The notes under the pieces are model-generated. The model saw nothing but the letters and a program-made list of their open reading frames with translations. It did not search any database and had not been told where the DNA came from. A stretch of 64,000 nt of DNA, from contig NZ_JACJQJ010000020.1 in NCBI RefSeq assembly GCF_014696615.1, positions 62,001 to 126,000 of the forward strand, in the 5' to 3' direction. The position numbers were made by a program, and so were the translations under genes. The first letter of the stretch is position 1. Each line of letters starts with the position of its first letter. Source of the DNA: Nostoc linckia FACHB-104 (lineage in GTDB: Bacteria; Cyanobacteriota; Cyanobacteriia; Cyanobacteriales; Nostocaceae). This document shows positions 47,901-56,023 of the stretch, piece after piece.

Positions 47901-48296
47901 TGTTTTCCCGGACAACTCAACCAAGTTTTTATGAACATCTTGGCAAACGCTATCGATAGTTTAGAAGAATTTAATCAGCAACGCACTCAAGGTGAATTTC
48001 GCCCCCATTCTCACCAAATCACCATTAAAACTGCATATATTCCTGAAAGCGATAGTGACTCTACACCCTATGTTGTAATTCGCATCAAAGACAACGGTAC
48101 AGGAATGACACCAGAAGTCAAAGCCAAAGTCTTCGATCATCTATTTACTACCAAACCCGTTGGTAAAGGCACAGGTTTAGGATTAGCGATCGCCCGCCAA
48201 ATTGTTGTAGAACGACACGAAGGCACAATCAATGTAGATTCTATTCTCGGAGAAGGCACAGAGTTTACAATTAAGCTGCCTGTAAAAGCCTTTTGA
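41979..48296 (+). CDS. Ser/Thr kinase - AAA ATPase - GAF - PAS - histidine kinase hybrid
   Basis: A 2,105-residue sensor. Hanks kinase (about 1-270): HKDLKPDNILI and DFSIAS in place of DFG. AAA/MalT-like ATPase (about 305-560) with P-loop GFSGIGKT and Walker B LVIFLDDLQWAD. A TPR-like helical region spans 700-1330, GAF 1370-1540, and two PAS domains 1547-1665 and 1675-1790. HisKA with phospho-acceptor His1843 (LIAGVAHEINNPVGF) precedes HATPase (N box MNILANAIDSL, DNGTGM, GKGTGLGLAI). Cyanobacterial HstK-type proteins share this plan. An insert near residues 237-250 in the kinase domain is encoded by GGGGAAC heptamers. No response regulator is adjacent. Confidence 0.9.
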   Translation: MIAGLDLECRILGYRVLEQLHFSSRTIVYRGIQVTNQQPVIIKYLKSDYPSFHELLQFRNQYTIAKNLDFPGVVRHYNLEAYRNSYILVMEDFGGIPLQDYTKKQPLEVGEFLAIALQIVEILHNLHQYRVIHKDLKPDNILINPSSREVKLIDFSIASLLPRETQEIKNPNVLEGTLNYISPEQTGRMNRGIDYRSDFYSLGITLFELLTGELPFQSHDPMELIHSHIAKMPIVLGNGARGTGNGKREQRAQVIYDIVSKLMAKNPEDRYQSALGLKFDLENCLEQLQTTGKIVDFAIGSRDVCDRFLIPEKLYGREAEVQQLLDAFERVASTTNARSELMLVAGFSGIGKTAIVNEVHKPIVRQRGYFIKGKFDQFQRNIPFSAFVQALRDLMAQLLTETDSQLEKWQHKIFSALGDNGQVIIEVIPELERIIGKQPPVVELSGDAAQVRFNLLFQKFIRVFTTPKHPLVIFLDDLQWADSASLRLMRLLIGEAETGYLLLIGAYRNNEVSIAHPLMLVLDEIHNSPAIVNTITLSPLQLCDLNHLIADTLSCPDEIAAPLADLVYQKTQGNPFFVKEFLKALYVDKLITFNTNTGCWQGNIAEIRELALTDDVVEFMAQQIQKLPTATQTVLKLAACIGNNFDLSTLAIVYEKSQSETAADLWEALQAGLILPTNEVYKFFQDCDCQNPSCPLPMSGNPLAHYKFLHDRVQQAAYSLIPEHQKQLTHLNIGKLLLHKTNVAEQEEKLFEIVNQFNIGKNWIGQDIHYTQLAQLNLKAGKKARIATAHTAALEYFTTGINLLPKNQWQTQYELTLALYTAATEAAYLSSNLEQMTNLASVILESANSLLDKIKAYEIQIQSLQAQNQPLAAVKISLKILQILGINFPQQPSELDIAQALNKTTAILAGRKPLQLVNLPQMNDPEKLAAMKIMAAVSSSVYIAVPQLFPLIILEQVNLSIVYGNTPFSNYSYGCYGQLLCGVQGEIELGYQFGKLALKLLEKFNIKEQQARTYGEVCLGTLHWQEPVIQTLPLLKAGYQSGLDNGDLVWTGICGIIYIMHSWLAGQELNDVSRDATNFCTQLTQLKQFALVNQIAIFQQTVVNLLGDNTEVWRFEGDACNEAQMLPILEQGGDQTALCYFHYQKLFLYYLFEEFQSAVNAAIATENYFGAATGLFIVPSFYTYDSLAHLAIYPQVSSAEQQRIEQRVSSNQEKMQKWANSAPGNHLHKFYLVEAERYRILHNKAAAIELYDLAISTAKANNYPHEEALANELAAKFYLAWGKNNIVQEYLLSAYYGYARWGATAKVKQLEQNYPQFLIPILQPDSISFSSDVTIPLAEMVSKSNDSSQTTNYSSNGVSAALDLATVLKSFQMLASEIHLDKLLSTLLQVVLENAGADKCVLLLQKQGKLTIEATIALGQQSAVLQSVPLENSQEVPVCLINTVKRTLTAAVLIDAITHPLLTADPYIFRYQPKSILCTPIMYQGKLLGILYLENKEATAAFTSDRVELLNLLCTQAAISLENAHLYQQAQIYSQQLEQSLDELRASDTRFQNLANNIPGMIYQFHLATDGSTSTPYVSSGCYEIYEVSAEDVMLGRENLYEMNHPDDVAQVAELITYSAQHLTSFQHEWRIITPSGIIKWIQSAAQPQQQADGSIMWDGIVIDVSDRHLAEEKIRAQEQFLRSIYDGVDHPIFVINVTPEQDVLYASWNPAAARVAGVLAEEVIGKTPEEIHGEVEGAAVRQQFISCINAGTSIAVEQCLTFDRELTWWLTTFNPLRDRTGRIHQLIGTAMNISDRKRAEAQAQQKAQELETAMQDLQQTQLQMVQSEKMSALGNLIAGVAHEINNPVGFIVGNLQPARDYINDVLGILDLYQQQFPNPGAVITDEIEAIDLEYIREDLPKLIDSMKLGVDRIRNISISLRNFSRADKDYKIPFNLHEGINSTILILKHRLKANESRPAIDVTTNYGNLPEVECFPGQLNQVFMNILANAIDSLEEFNQQRTQGEFRPHSHQITIKTAYIPESDSDSTPYVVIRIKDNGTGMTPEVKAKVFDHLFTTKPVGKGTGLGLAIARQIVVERHEGTINVDSILGEGTEFTIKLPVKAF
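42686..42720. repeat. (GGGGAAC)n heptamer array inside the hybrid kinase gene
   Basis: Five near-perfect 7-bp units (GGGGAAC, GGGGCAC, GGGGAAC, GGGGAAC, GGGAAAA). They encode LGNGARGTGNGKRE in the kinase domain between IAKMP and QVIYDIVSKLMAKNPEDRYQSA, a loop before the last kinase helices. Confidence 0.88.
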
Positions 48297-48314
48297 TTTT
48301 GGGGTTTGGTCATG

Positions 48315-48363
48315 GGGTAATGGGTAATGGGTAATGGGTAATGGGTAATGGGTAATGGGTAAT
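48315..48363. repeat. (GGGTAAT)x7 tandem repeat
   Basis: Seven perfect 7-bp units in the space between the hybrid kinase and P450 stops; the longest heptamer array in the window. A second tract of CTCATCTCC/CCCAATC units follows to about 48,470, partly inside the P450 3' end. Confidence 0.93.
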
Positions 48364-48442
48364 AGGTGTTTGTCTTTTGTCTTTTGGTATTGTCTCCCTC
48401 ATCTCCCTCATCTCCCACTCCCCAGTCCCCAATCCCCAATCC

Positions 48443-49786
48443 CTAATCCCCAATCCCCTTCAGCTGCACTTTAATTCCATATTCAGGGCGGAGGGTAATT
48501 GAAGGCTGAGGTACAATGGGGAACCCAGGCTCTATTTCTATTTGGAAGCGTTGGGCAATGGTAGCCAATAATAAAGCTGCTTCCATCATTGCAAAGCCTT
48601 TGCCAATACAAATCCGCGGCCCATCACCAAAGGGAATATATACACCTTTAGTTAATTGCTTTTCAAATTCTTCCGTCCAGCGTTCTGGTAAAAACTCTTC
48701 AGCACGATCAAAATATTTGGGATGGCGATGCATTACCCACTGACTAATCATGATTACTGTGCCTTTGGAGATTTCGTACTCGCCAATTGTCGTATCTTCC
48801 GCCGCTTCTCTCCCTAATAGCGCTACCGGAGGATACAACCGCATTGATTCTTTAATCACTTGTTGGGTGTAGGTTAAGCGCGGTAGATCTGCGATTGTGG
48901 CTAATTTCCCTTGCAGCACTTCTGTTAATTCGGCAGAGAGTTTCTCTTGTACTTCCGGATGTTGGGCGATCAGCATCCATGTCCACGATAAAGCGTTGGC
49001 AGTGGTTTCATGACCTGCCAGCATCAAAGTGGCTACTTCGTCTCGCAGAAGCTTATCATCCATTTGCTGCTGAGTTTCCTCGTCCCGCGCTTCCATCAGC
49101 ATCGAAAGTAAATCGTTACTTTTCTCGCTACTATTACGGCGATCGCGAATTAACTTATAGATAGCCTCATCCATTGCCGCTACAGCTTGACGATAGCGAA
49201 TATTTTCCGGTCTGGGAAACCATTCCCATGCCAAAAAATTCTGCCGTCGCTTGCTTTCAAACCAGTGCATGGTTACATCTAAAGCATTGGCAACTACTTT
49301 GGCTTCCCCAGCATCAACATCAGTATTAAAAATACATTTCATCACAATTGCCAAGGTGAGGCTCATCATATCTGCGTGGATGTCATGAACTTCGCCATCT
49401 TGCCAAGTTTGCAACATCCGATCAGTGTATTTCACCATGATGTCGCCATAGTCATTAATTCGCTTTTGGTGAAATACAGGTTGCGCTAGGCGACGTTGCC
49501 ATAACCAAGATTCTCCTTCTGCGGTTAATAAACCTTCACCTAACAGAGTTTTTAAAACACGAAATCCAGGACTTTTAATGAAACTCTCGCGATTTTTGAG
49601 AACTTCTTCAATATATTCAGGATTAGTTAATAAACAAGTTGGTGTTAATCCTAAACGTAAAGGAACAATGTCACCATAATCACGACAACGAGTTAAAAAA
49701 TCTAATGGATCTTGCCCCAATTCAAGCAAGTGCCCCACGATAGAGTTAATTGGTGGTGCGGCTAAATCAAATATATCTTTTGACAT
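48443..49786 (-). CDS. cytochrome P450
   Basis: A 447-residue soluble P450. I-helix oxygen-binding motif LAGHETTAN (about 252-260), K-helix ESMRLYPP (ExxR), the PERF-like LPERW motif, and heme-binding loop FGDGPRICIGKGFA with the axial Cys. The sequence is of the fatty-acid/terpene-hydroxylating CYP type common in Nostoc, but I cannot assign a CYP number or substrate. ATG 49786 is used; an in-frame TTG lies two codons upstream. The gene's 3' end touches a repeat tract. Confidence 0.94.
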   Translation of the reverse strand: MSKDIFDLAAPPINSIVGHLLELGQDPLDFLTRCRDYGDIVPLRLGLTPTCLLTNPEYIEEVLKNRESFIKSPGFRVLKTLLGEGLLTAEGESWLWQRRLAQPVFHQKRINDYGDIMVKYTDRMLQTWQDGEVHDIHADMMSLTLAIVMKCIFNTDVDAGEAKVVANALDVTMHWFESKRRQNFLAWEWFPRPENIRYRQAVAAMDEAIYKLIRDRRNSSEKSNDLLSMLMEARDEETQQQMDDKLLRDEVATLMLAGHETTANALSWTWMLIAQHPEVQEKLSAELTEVLQGKLATIADLPRLTYTQQVIKESMRLYPPVALLGREAAEDTTIGEYEISKGTVIMISQWVMHRHPKYFDRAEEFLPERWTEEFEKQLTKGVYIPFGDGPRICIGKGFAMMEAALLLATIAQRFQIEIEPGFPIVPQPSITLRPEYGIKVQLKGIGD

Positions 49787-50066
49787 AGTCAAAATTCTCA
49801 GCGCTTATTTGTGCTTAAAAAAGCTTATTTTTTCAGATTATTTAATTCCTCCTCAAAAAGAGAGATTTATATTGAGTAATAGGTAATAAATAATAGTTAA
49901 GCTCATTCCACCTTAAAGGGGAGTGGGATTTCGCGGGCATAATTGGTCATAGGGATGTCTCCTCTGCTTGCCAAAGCGATTGATTAGTCCCTTGATGCGA
50001 TCGCATGATAGCTTGGCGGCTATCCAGTTATAACTGCTGGGATATAAACACTAATCTACAAAACGC
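49787..50066. other. P450-phoX intergenic region
   Basis: About 280 bases before the phoX terminator, with one HIP1 site and no gene. It holds the P450 promoter. Confidence 0.5.
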
Positions 50067-50093
50067 AAAAAAAGCTACAAATTTTGTAGCTTT
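50067..50093 (-). terminator. Rho-independent terminator of phoX
   Basis: Plus strand AAAGCTACAAA (50,071-50,081) pairs with TTTGTAGCTTT (50,083-50,093). On the minus strand the stem is followed by seven T's, about 80 bases after the phoX stop. Confidence 0.85.
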
Positions 50094-50173
50094 ATAGTAT
50101 ACATACAATTCAGTTCTTAAACCGAAATACTATTCTGTTCTACTCATAAGATGAGGAATTTGGGTGATTTTTG

Positions 50174-52336
50174 TTATTCACCGATAATGCCACCATTATC
50201 GCGGGTAATTACTACAGTTGAAGAACGTGGGCGACCGGATGGGCCATAACCTTGAGTATGAGGCCAGTTGCTAGATTTAGTCGGTTCCAAGGTCGTCCCA
50301 CTATCACCTGGATGCTGAATATTAATAAAAATCGTTTTACCATCAGGGGTAGTTGTTATGCCTGTTACCTCACAATCTGTAGGGCTAGTTAAGAAGCGTT
50401 TAACTTGTTTCGTGTTGGGGTCAGCACACAACATGGTATTGCTACCAATATTTGCCAAGTCACCGTTACCATCGCCTGCATGATCGGTCTGAATCCAAAG
50501 GCGACCAAATTCATCAAACCAGAGACCATCTGGTGAACTGAAGTCATCACCGTTAGTATTACCCTGAAGGTTTGATTCTGTCCTAGTTTTGTCACCAGCC
50601 AGAACAAAAATATCCCATTGGAAGGTTGTTGTTGTCACAGTGCGACCATCTTCACGCCAACGAATGATGTGACCGTAACGGTTGTCAGGACGGGGGTTAC
50701 CAGCATCTATAGGGGGACGTGCATTACCTGCTGCTGTTGAGCCATCTGAATTATTGATGGAGGCTGGAGTTGTACCACGACGGGTATTGTTGGTTAATGT
50801 GCAGTAGACTTCAATCTCTTTATAGCCACGAATCTGAGGGCGTACTGCTGTCCACTCAGGCCTATCCATCATAGTTGCACCAACTCGATCTGCCGCTTGA
50901 CGTGTCTTGATGAGTACTTCAGCTTGGCTTCTGAAACCATTTTCAGGTGTTAGACCACGTTGACCATAAACCAAAGGAATCCACTCACCAGTACCGTTAT
51001 CATTCAATTTGGCAACATATAAAACGCCATCATCAAGTAAATTGCGGTTAGCATCACGATGTCTAGGATTCAAGCGCCGGGAGCAAACAAACTTATAGAT
51101 GTACTCATTGCGCTCATCATCACCCATATAGAAAGCAACACGATTATTGTCATCGACAACGACCTGAGCGCTCTCGTGCTTGAATCTGCCAAGAGCTGTA
51201 CGCTTCACTGGTTTGCTGTAAGGATCGTAGGGGTCAATCTCCACGACCCAACCGAATAAATGGGGTTCAAGTGGGTTTGTGCGATTATTGAAGCGTGGAT
51301 CAACCTCGTGCCAACGATAGTTAGCTCCTGTACGTGAAAGTCCGTAGCGATTTTGACCTGCGAGAATCTCGGAGTCTGGTATTCCTGGAGTTGGAACTAG
51401 AGGCTCAGCAAGGTTTCCAAAGTAGCCATTCCAGTTCTCTTCACAAGTTAAGTAAGTACCCCAAGGTGTATAGCCGTTAGCACAGTTGTTGATTGTACCG
51501 TATGCGGTGTAGCCATCATTTAGCCTACCTGTATCAACAGAGCCAGTAGGTGTAATATCAAACTTCTTAGACTTCAACAAGGCATCGCCTGCAGCAGGCC
51601 CAGAAATTTGCATCTCGGTGTTAGCAGTGATGCGGCGACCATAACGTGAATTGGGATTATATTTCCAGTTATTGCCTTTAGTGAAAATTTCTACAACAGA
51701 CACACCATGAGCAGCCTGAGACTTCCGCACTTTCGCAATTGTCACTTGATCTAGACCATCAGAGTGCAAAATTGATTCTTGAGTATACTCATGGTTGACG
51801 CACAACAAACCATGATTTCTTGACCTGTTGAAAAAGCCCTTTAAAAAGTCAATTTGTGAACTTACTGTTCTACTAAAATAATTTCCTGGTGATAAAGGGA
51901 AGTAGTGCATACCATCTGCGTGCATCCCAAACTGCTTTTCCTGTGCGGCTGCGTCTTGGGAAGCATCCACTAGCCAAGTAGGGCCACCGGAGACAACTGG
52001 ATCTCCCCAAGCAACCAGTACTTTGGCTGTATAACCTTCAGGGACACTCACAAGATCCTTTTCTAGAAGTCCTGTAGCTTTATTGAGTAGATTTGGCGGT
52101 ACGCTCTTGAAGCCAATACCACCAAAACCTTTCCCTTTGGGGACTGGTGTGGCTTCAACCGTTTGGAGCAAACCACCGATAGCAACATCGCCTAGAACAG
52201 TTAGGGCTGACGCACCCACAGCCGTCATGATAAAGCGCCTACGCTTCATACTGACGCGATTGATCACGTCATAAATTGACTCGTTACCAGATGGGTTGAG
52301 AGTAATATTATTTTTGGGGTGCAATGAACCTTTCAT
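50174..52336 (-). CDS. phoX: PhoX family alkaline phosphatase
   Basis: A 720-residue phosphatase of the PhoX (DUF839) family, a Ca/Fe enzyme exported by Tat and used in phosphate scavenging. The N-terminus NESIYDVINRVSMKRRRFIMTAVGASALTVLG resembles PhoX starts (xDVLNxRLSRRxFL) and holds the Tat twin arginine. Later family stretches include WGDPVVSGGPTWLVD, LLCVNHEYT, TCEENWNGYFG, GRFKHESAQVVVD and DGLWFDEFGRLWIQTD. A GGAG site precedes ATG 52336; the ATG at 52249 directly before the RR is less likely. A phosphate-starvation control site would be expected upstream, but I see no clear Pho box. Confidence 0.93.
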   Translation of the reverse strand: MKGSLHPKNNITLNPSGNESIYDVINRVSMKRRRFIMTAVGASALTVLGDVAIGGLLQTVEATPVPKGKGFGGIGFKSVPPNLLNKATGLLEKDLVSVPEGYTAKVLVAWGDPVVSGGPTWLVDASQDAAAQEKQFGMHADGMHYFPLSPGNYFSRTVSSQIDFLKGFFNRSRNHGLLCVNHEYTQESILHSDGLDQVTIAKVRKSQAAHGVSVVEIFTKGNNWKYNPNSRYGRRITANTEMQISGPAAGDALLKSKKFDITPTGSVDTGRLNDGYTAYGTINNCANGYTPWGTYLTCEENWNGYFGNLAEPLVPTPGIPDSEILAGQNRYGLSRTGANYRWHEVDPRFNNRTNPLEPHLFGWVVEIDPYDPYSKPVKRTALGRFKHESAQVVVDDNNRVAFYMGDDERNEYIYKFVCSRRLNPRHRDANRNLLDDGVLYVAKLNDNGTGEWIPLVYGQRGLTPENGFRSQAEVLIKTRQAADRVGATMMDRPEWTAVRPQIRGYKEIEVYCTLTNNTRRGTTPASINNSDGSTAAGNARPPIDAGNPRPDNRYGHIIRWREDGRTVTTTTFQWDIFVLAGDKTRTESNLQGNTNGDDFSSPDGLWFDEFGRLWIQTDHAGDGNGDLANIGSNTMLCADPNTKQVKRFLTSPTDCEVTGITTTPDGKTIFINIQHPGDSGTTLEPTKSSNWPHTQGYGPSGRPRSSTVVITRDNGGIIGE

Positions 52337-52887
52337 TCTTTAAAATCTCCATGTAAAGATGACAAATTTCCTATTCAATTCATTTTTCAATGCCACAATG
52401 ACTTGAATAAGTTGAAAGTATTAAGTATTTGCGAAAACTGCAAAATTACTTATTTATCTCTTGTGTGTGACATAAGTAATTACAAATAAATAAGAATTGT
52501 CTTGAGACTTTTTTGTGTCTCCCATAGTAAAAAAATGACGTTTTTGCTACTTTTAAAGCTATTTTACGATGGTTAAGAAAAGATTATTAAATGTTTAATT
52601 TACAGTCCAAATTATAATTTCAGAACTTTATAACAATATTCAATACAAATAATTAACTGTACACCGATTAAAGAAATCTTCGATAACACACAACAAAGAA
52701 TAATTCAAATAAATCCCCCTAGCTTATAAGTCATATTTAATTCTTTATAAGAAGAATTATTTTGATTGATTCTTTAACTTACCTTTATTATTTCCACAGT
52801 AAAATCTAAGATATCTAAATAAATAAATTGTCAATTATAAGATAAATAAAATGCTACTTTGAATAGCCAGAGTTCATTGGTTACAAG
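52337..52887. other. AT-rich region between phoX and a methyltransferase gene
   Basis: 550 bases with very low GC, no coding frame, and no convincing tandem PHO-box copies. It should include the phoX promoter. Confidence 0.5.
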
Positions 52888-53619
52888 CTAACTGAACTTA
52901 TGGGCAACAAAAGCTACATGGGCTTTTGGTAGGGTATATTGTCCATAATTACGCATCATCTGCACCTGAAAACCAACTCGACTCAGTTCGCTAGCGATAT
53001 CTTCTGCTGTATATAACTGCTGGTAGTGGATTTCGTCATCCCGTCTGTAGTGTTCTCCCACCTTGCGAAAGCTGATAATTCGGCGGGTTAAAATGTTTTG
53101 CTGTTGATTTTCTTGTTTTTCAACCAGTACTATCCAATTTTCACCTTCAGTAAATCCCTTAGTGATTCCTTGGGTAAGCTGTCCCGGTTCTGCAATGTCG
53201 AAGATGAATACACCCCCAGGATTTAAGGCGTTATATATGCGATGGAAGAGATGAATGAGAGTTTGGCGATCACTTTTTGCATCAAACTGGTAGTTAAGGC
53301 ATTCACCTATTGATGTCACAGCATTACAAGGTGGAATCTCAGCCTCAAACAATGAACCAATCCTAAACTCAGCATTTGGGACTTTGGCGCGTGCGATCGC
53401 AATCATCGACTCAGAGATATCAATTCCCAAAACATCATACCCAGCTCTGGTAAACTCCTGGGCTGATAAACCGCTACCACAACCTAAATCTACGATCAAA
53501 CCTTCTCGGATATTGTGTTGTGTCAGAATTTCCAATATCCCAGGAGCAGACTTGAGAGCATAATCATTAAAACCGACATCATGAATAAATGCGAGGTCTT
53601 CTTTGTAATACTCTTCCAT
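52888..53619 (-). CDS. class I SAM-dependent methyltransferase
   Basis: A 243-residue enzyme with the motif I loop VDLGCGSGLSAQEF (about 43-56), acidic loop LGIDISESMIAIA, and motif post-I ...PCNAVTSIGECLNY. It starts EEYYKEDLAFIHDVGFNDYALKSAP. Substrate not predictable. ATG 53619 is chosen; a GTG 18 bases upstream is in frame and cannot be excluded. It is divergent from the ABC/MarR/MFS operon 260 bases away. Confidence 0.88.
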   Translation of the reverse strand: MEEYYKEDLAFIHDVGFNDYALKSAPGILEILTQHNIREGLIVDLGCGSGLSAQEFTRAGYDVLGIDISESMIAIARAKVPNAEFRIGSLFEAEIPPCNAVTSIGECLNYQFDAKSDRQTLIHLFHRIYNALNPGGVFIFDIAEPGQLTQGITKGFTEGENWIVLVEKQENQQQNILTRRIISFRKVGEHYRRDDEIHYQQLYTAEDIASELSRVGFQVQMMRNYGQYTLPKAHVAFVAHKFS

Positions 53620-53879
53620 AGCTAATATTACTGCCACCTAAATTAACTTCAAAGCCCCTCAGCGCCCCTTTGCGCTACTTTGAGTTTAAACACCCTTTTA
53701 CCGATCATAACGAAACATTGGTAATTCAATTCCTTTCCCCTTTTACCTTTCCCCCGTGTTTCTTAAATATTCCAGTATTGATAACTTTTTCTACAACCAG
53801 ACTCTTGACTTCCAGTAAATATATGAGAAGCTAATAGTTAGATTATCTAAATTAATTCTCAAGGAAGTGCATCTGACTT

Positions 53880-54734
53880 GTGACAAAACTGACAGGAAGA
53901 GCAGACCGATTGGAAAGTCCTACTAACTTTCCGAAATCTTTTATATTAGAAACTCACGAACTCACACGCCGTTTTGACAACTTCATTGCTGTCGATGGCT
54001 TGAATTTATCTGTAGCAGCAGGTGAAGTGTTCGGCTTGCTTGGCCCCAATGGAGCAGGGAAAAGCACAGTAATTAAGATGTTGACAACGCTACTACCGCC
54101 AAGTGCTGGTAGAGCAAACATAGCTGGTTATGATGTAACTCATCAACCTCAGGCTGTAAGAAGAGCCATTGGTTACGTACCACAAGCGCTCTCTGCTGAT
54201 GGGAGTCTCACAGGCTATGAAAATCTCTTAATCTTTGCCAAGCTGTATGACATTCCGTCTCAGCGTCGCCAACAGCGAATCCATGATGTGCTGGAATTTA
54301 TGGGTTTAGCAGAAGTCGCCCATCGCTTAGTGAGAAATTATTCTGGGGGGATGATTCGCAAATTAGAAATTGCCCAATCCATCTTGCATCGGCCGCAAAT
54401 CATGTTCTTGGATGAGCCAACAGTGGGACTCGATCCAGTGGCGCGCAACCAAGTCTGGAATTTAGTACAGGAACTCCGTGCAGATTACGGCACAACTATA
54501 TTTTTAACTACTCACTTTTTAGAAGAAGCAGACAGCTTGTGTAATCGAGTAGCGATTATGAATCGGGGTAAGGTGATTACAACTGGCTCACCCACAGATT
54601 TAAAAGCTGCTTTAGATAAACCAAACGCCACTTTGGATGATGTGTTTATTCACTATACAGGGGCCGAACTAGCATCAGGAGTTAGTTATCATGACACAGC
54701 AAGAACCAGACGTAATGCTCAGCGGTTGGGTTGA
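53880..54734 (+). CDS. ABC-2 type exporter ATPase (DrrA/NodI-like)
   Basis: A 284-residue ATPase. Walker A GPNGAGKST (about 58-66), Q-loop GYVPQALSADGSLTGYENL, signature NYSGGMIRKLEIAQSIL, Walker B IMFLDEPTVGLDP and switch TTHFLEEADSLCNR. The C-terminal tail (KPNATLDDVFIHYTG) is of the DrrA drug-exporter group. The start is GTG. Its 3' end overlaps the permease gene by 44 bases, so translation is coupled. Confidence 0.92.
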   Translation: MTKLTGRADRLESPTNFPKSFILETHELTRRFDNFIAVDGLNLSVAAGEVFGLLGPNGAGKSTVIKMLTTLLPPSAGRANIAGYDVTHQPQAVRRAIGYVPQALSADGSLTGYENLLIFAKLYDIPSQRRQQRIHDVLEFMGLAEVAHRLVRNYSGGMIRKLEIAQSILHRPQIMFLDEPTVGLDPVARNQVWNLVQELRADYGTTIFLTTHFLEEADSLCNRVAIMNRGKVITTGSPTDLKAALDKPNATLDDVFIHYTGAELASGVSYHDTARTRRNAQRLG

Positions 54735-55545
54735 TCCTCAGCCTACACATAGAGCCAATTTTATATCTGCAGTATCACAATTATTCAGCAAAACTCTTGT
54801 CATCGCTGAACTAGAAATACGCAAACTCCGCCACGATCCCTATGATTTACTAATTCGGGGCGTACAACCTGCATTGTGGCTGTTAGTGTTTGGGCAAGTT
54901 TTCACCCGCACTCGCGCGATTCCTACAGGAGACTTATCTTATTTAGAATTTATGGCTCCGGGGATTTTGGCTCAAAGCGTACTTTTTGTAGCCATATTTA
55001 CGGGTGGGATGACGCTGATTTGGGAGCGAGATTTAGGAATTGTGCATAAATTCCTCGCTAGCCCTGTACCCCGTGCGGCAATGGTGTTGGGTAAAGCTGT
55101 AGCCTGTGGAGTCAGGAGCTTATCACAAATAGTAATTATCTATGGATTAGCCCTGCTGTTGGGTGTCAAGCTCAACCTGCATCCCTGGGCTATTCTCGAA
55201 GTAGTGATAATTGTGCTGTTAGGTGCAGCCTGTTTTTGTGTTTTTTCATTAATTATTGGCTGTTTGGTAAGAAGTAGAGAAAGGTTTACAGGTATAGGGC
55301 AATTAATTACCATGCCCTTATTTTTTGCGAGTAATGCCATCTATCCCTTATCACTCATGCCAGGTTGGTTGCATCTAATTTCTAGTATCAATCCCTTAAC
55401 TTATGAAGTTGATGCCTTACGCGGTGCAATGATCGCTCATGGCTCCAGTATCTATGGGTTTGGTCTGGACTGTACAATTCTCTTGCTAACATTAATAGGC
55501 TTGACTATCATCTGTGGAAGACTGTACCCACGGGTGGCTATGTAA
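54691..55545 (+). CDS. ABC-2 type exporter permease (DrrB/NodJ-like)
   Basis: A 284-residue membrane protein with six hydrophobic helices. The family segments are PALWLLVFGQVFTRT, LEFMAPGILAQSVLFVAIFTGGMTLIWERDLGIVHKFLASPVPR and MPLFFASNAIYPLSLMPGWLHLISSINPLTYEVDALR. It pairs with the upstream ATPase to export a hydrophobic compound or lipid. The MarR gene follows 13 bases downstream. Confidence 0.91.
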   Translation: MTQQEPDVMLSGWVDPQPTHRANFISAVSQLFSKTLVIAELEIRKLRHDPYDLLIRGVQPALWLLVFGQVFTRTRAIPTGDLSYLEFMAPGILAQSVLFVAIFTGGMTLIWERDLGIVHKFLASPVPRAAMVLGKAVACGVRSLSQIVIIYGLALLLGVKLNLHPWAILEVVIIVLLGAACFCVFSLIIGCLVRSRERFTGIGQLITMPLFFASNAIYPLSLMPGWLHLISSINPLTYEVDALRGAMIAHGSSIYGFGLDCTILLLTLIGLTIICGRLYPRVAM

Positions 55546-55558
55546 TTAGGAGAAAAAG

Positions 55559-56023
55559 ATGCCCAAGCTCGGAAAACCCACGGAAGAATGTGCTGCGAGA
55601 GTAATGGAAACAGTTCCCTTGCTGATGCGGTTTATCCGAGCAGATATGCGTAGTCACAATGCTGAATCTCTATCGATACCTCAGTTGCGATCGCTAGCTT
55701 TTCTCAACCGCAATCCTGGTGCATCATTATCTGAGGTCGCAGAGCATTTAGGAGTTACCTGCGCTACAGCATCAACAACAATTGAACGCTTAGTACAACG
55801 CGATTTAGTACAGCGTACAGATCATCCTCAAGAACGGCGGCGAATAGTTTTGAATTTAACAGAATCAGGAAAATTTCTGTTACTGCAATCCCAAGCAACT
55901 ACTCGCGCTCATATTGTCGATATTCTTGATGCTCTGACACCAGAACAAATATCACAAATTGAAGCAGGGTTGACTCTACTAAAAAATGTCTTTGAGCAAA
56001 CAGAAGTTAAAAAAGCTCCTTAA
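55559..56023 (+). CDS. MarR family transcriptional regulator
   Basis: A 154-residue winged-helix regulator. The DNA-binding helix region SIPQLRSLAFLNRNPGASLSEVAEHLGVTCATASTTIERL and the wing VQRTDHPQERRRIVLNLTESGK are typical. It likely represses the operon that includes itself and the two transport systems in response to a small ligand. Its 3' end overlaps the MFS gene by 38 bases. Confidence 0.92.
   Translation: MPKLGKPTEECAARVMETVPLLMRFIRADMRSHNAESLSIPQLRSLAFLNRNPGASLSEVAEHLGVTCATASTTIERLVQRDLVQRTDHPQERRRIVLNLTESGKFLLLQSQATTRAHIVDILDALTPEQISQIEAGLTLLKNVFEQTEVKKAP

Noticed and set aside
48315-48363. Regular repeats considered as a CRISPR array
   Set aside because: Units are 7 bp in direct tandem without spacers, and no cas gene is in the window.
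52253-52270. GACGCGATTGATCACGTC near the phoX start considered as an inserted palindromic repeat
   Set aside because: The encoded DVINRVS fits the normal PhoX N-terminus before the twin arginine, so it is ordinary coding sequence with a chance palindrome.
52563-52795. Possible Pho boxes upstream of phoX
   Set aside because: TTAA-containing stretches are present, but no three spaced copies resembling PyTTAAPyPy were found in this AT-rich tract.
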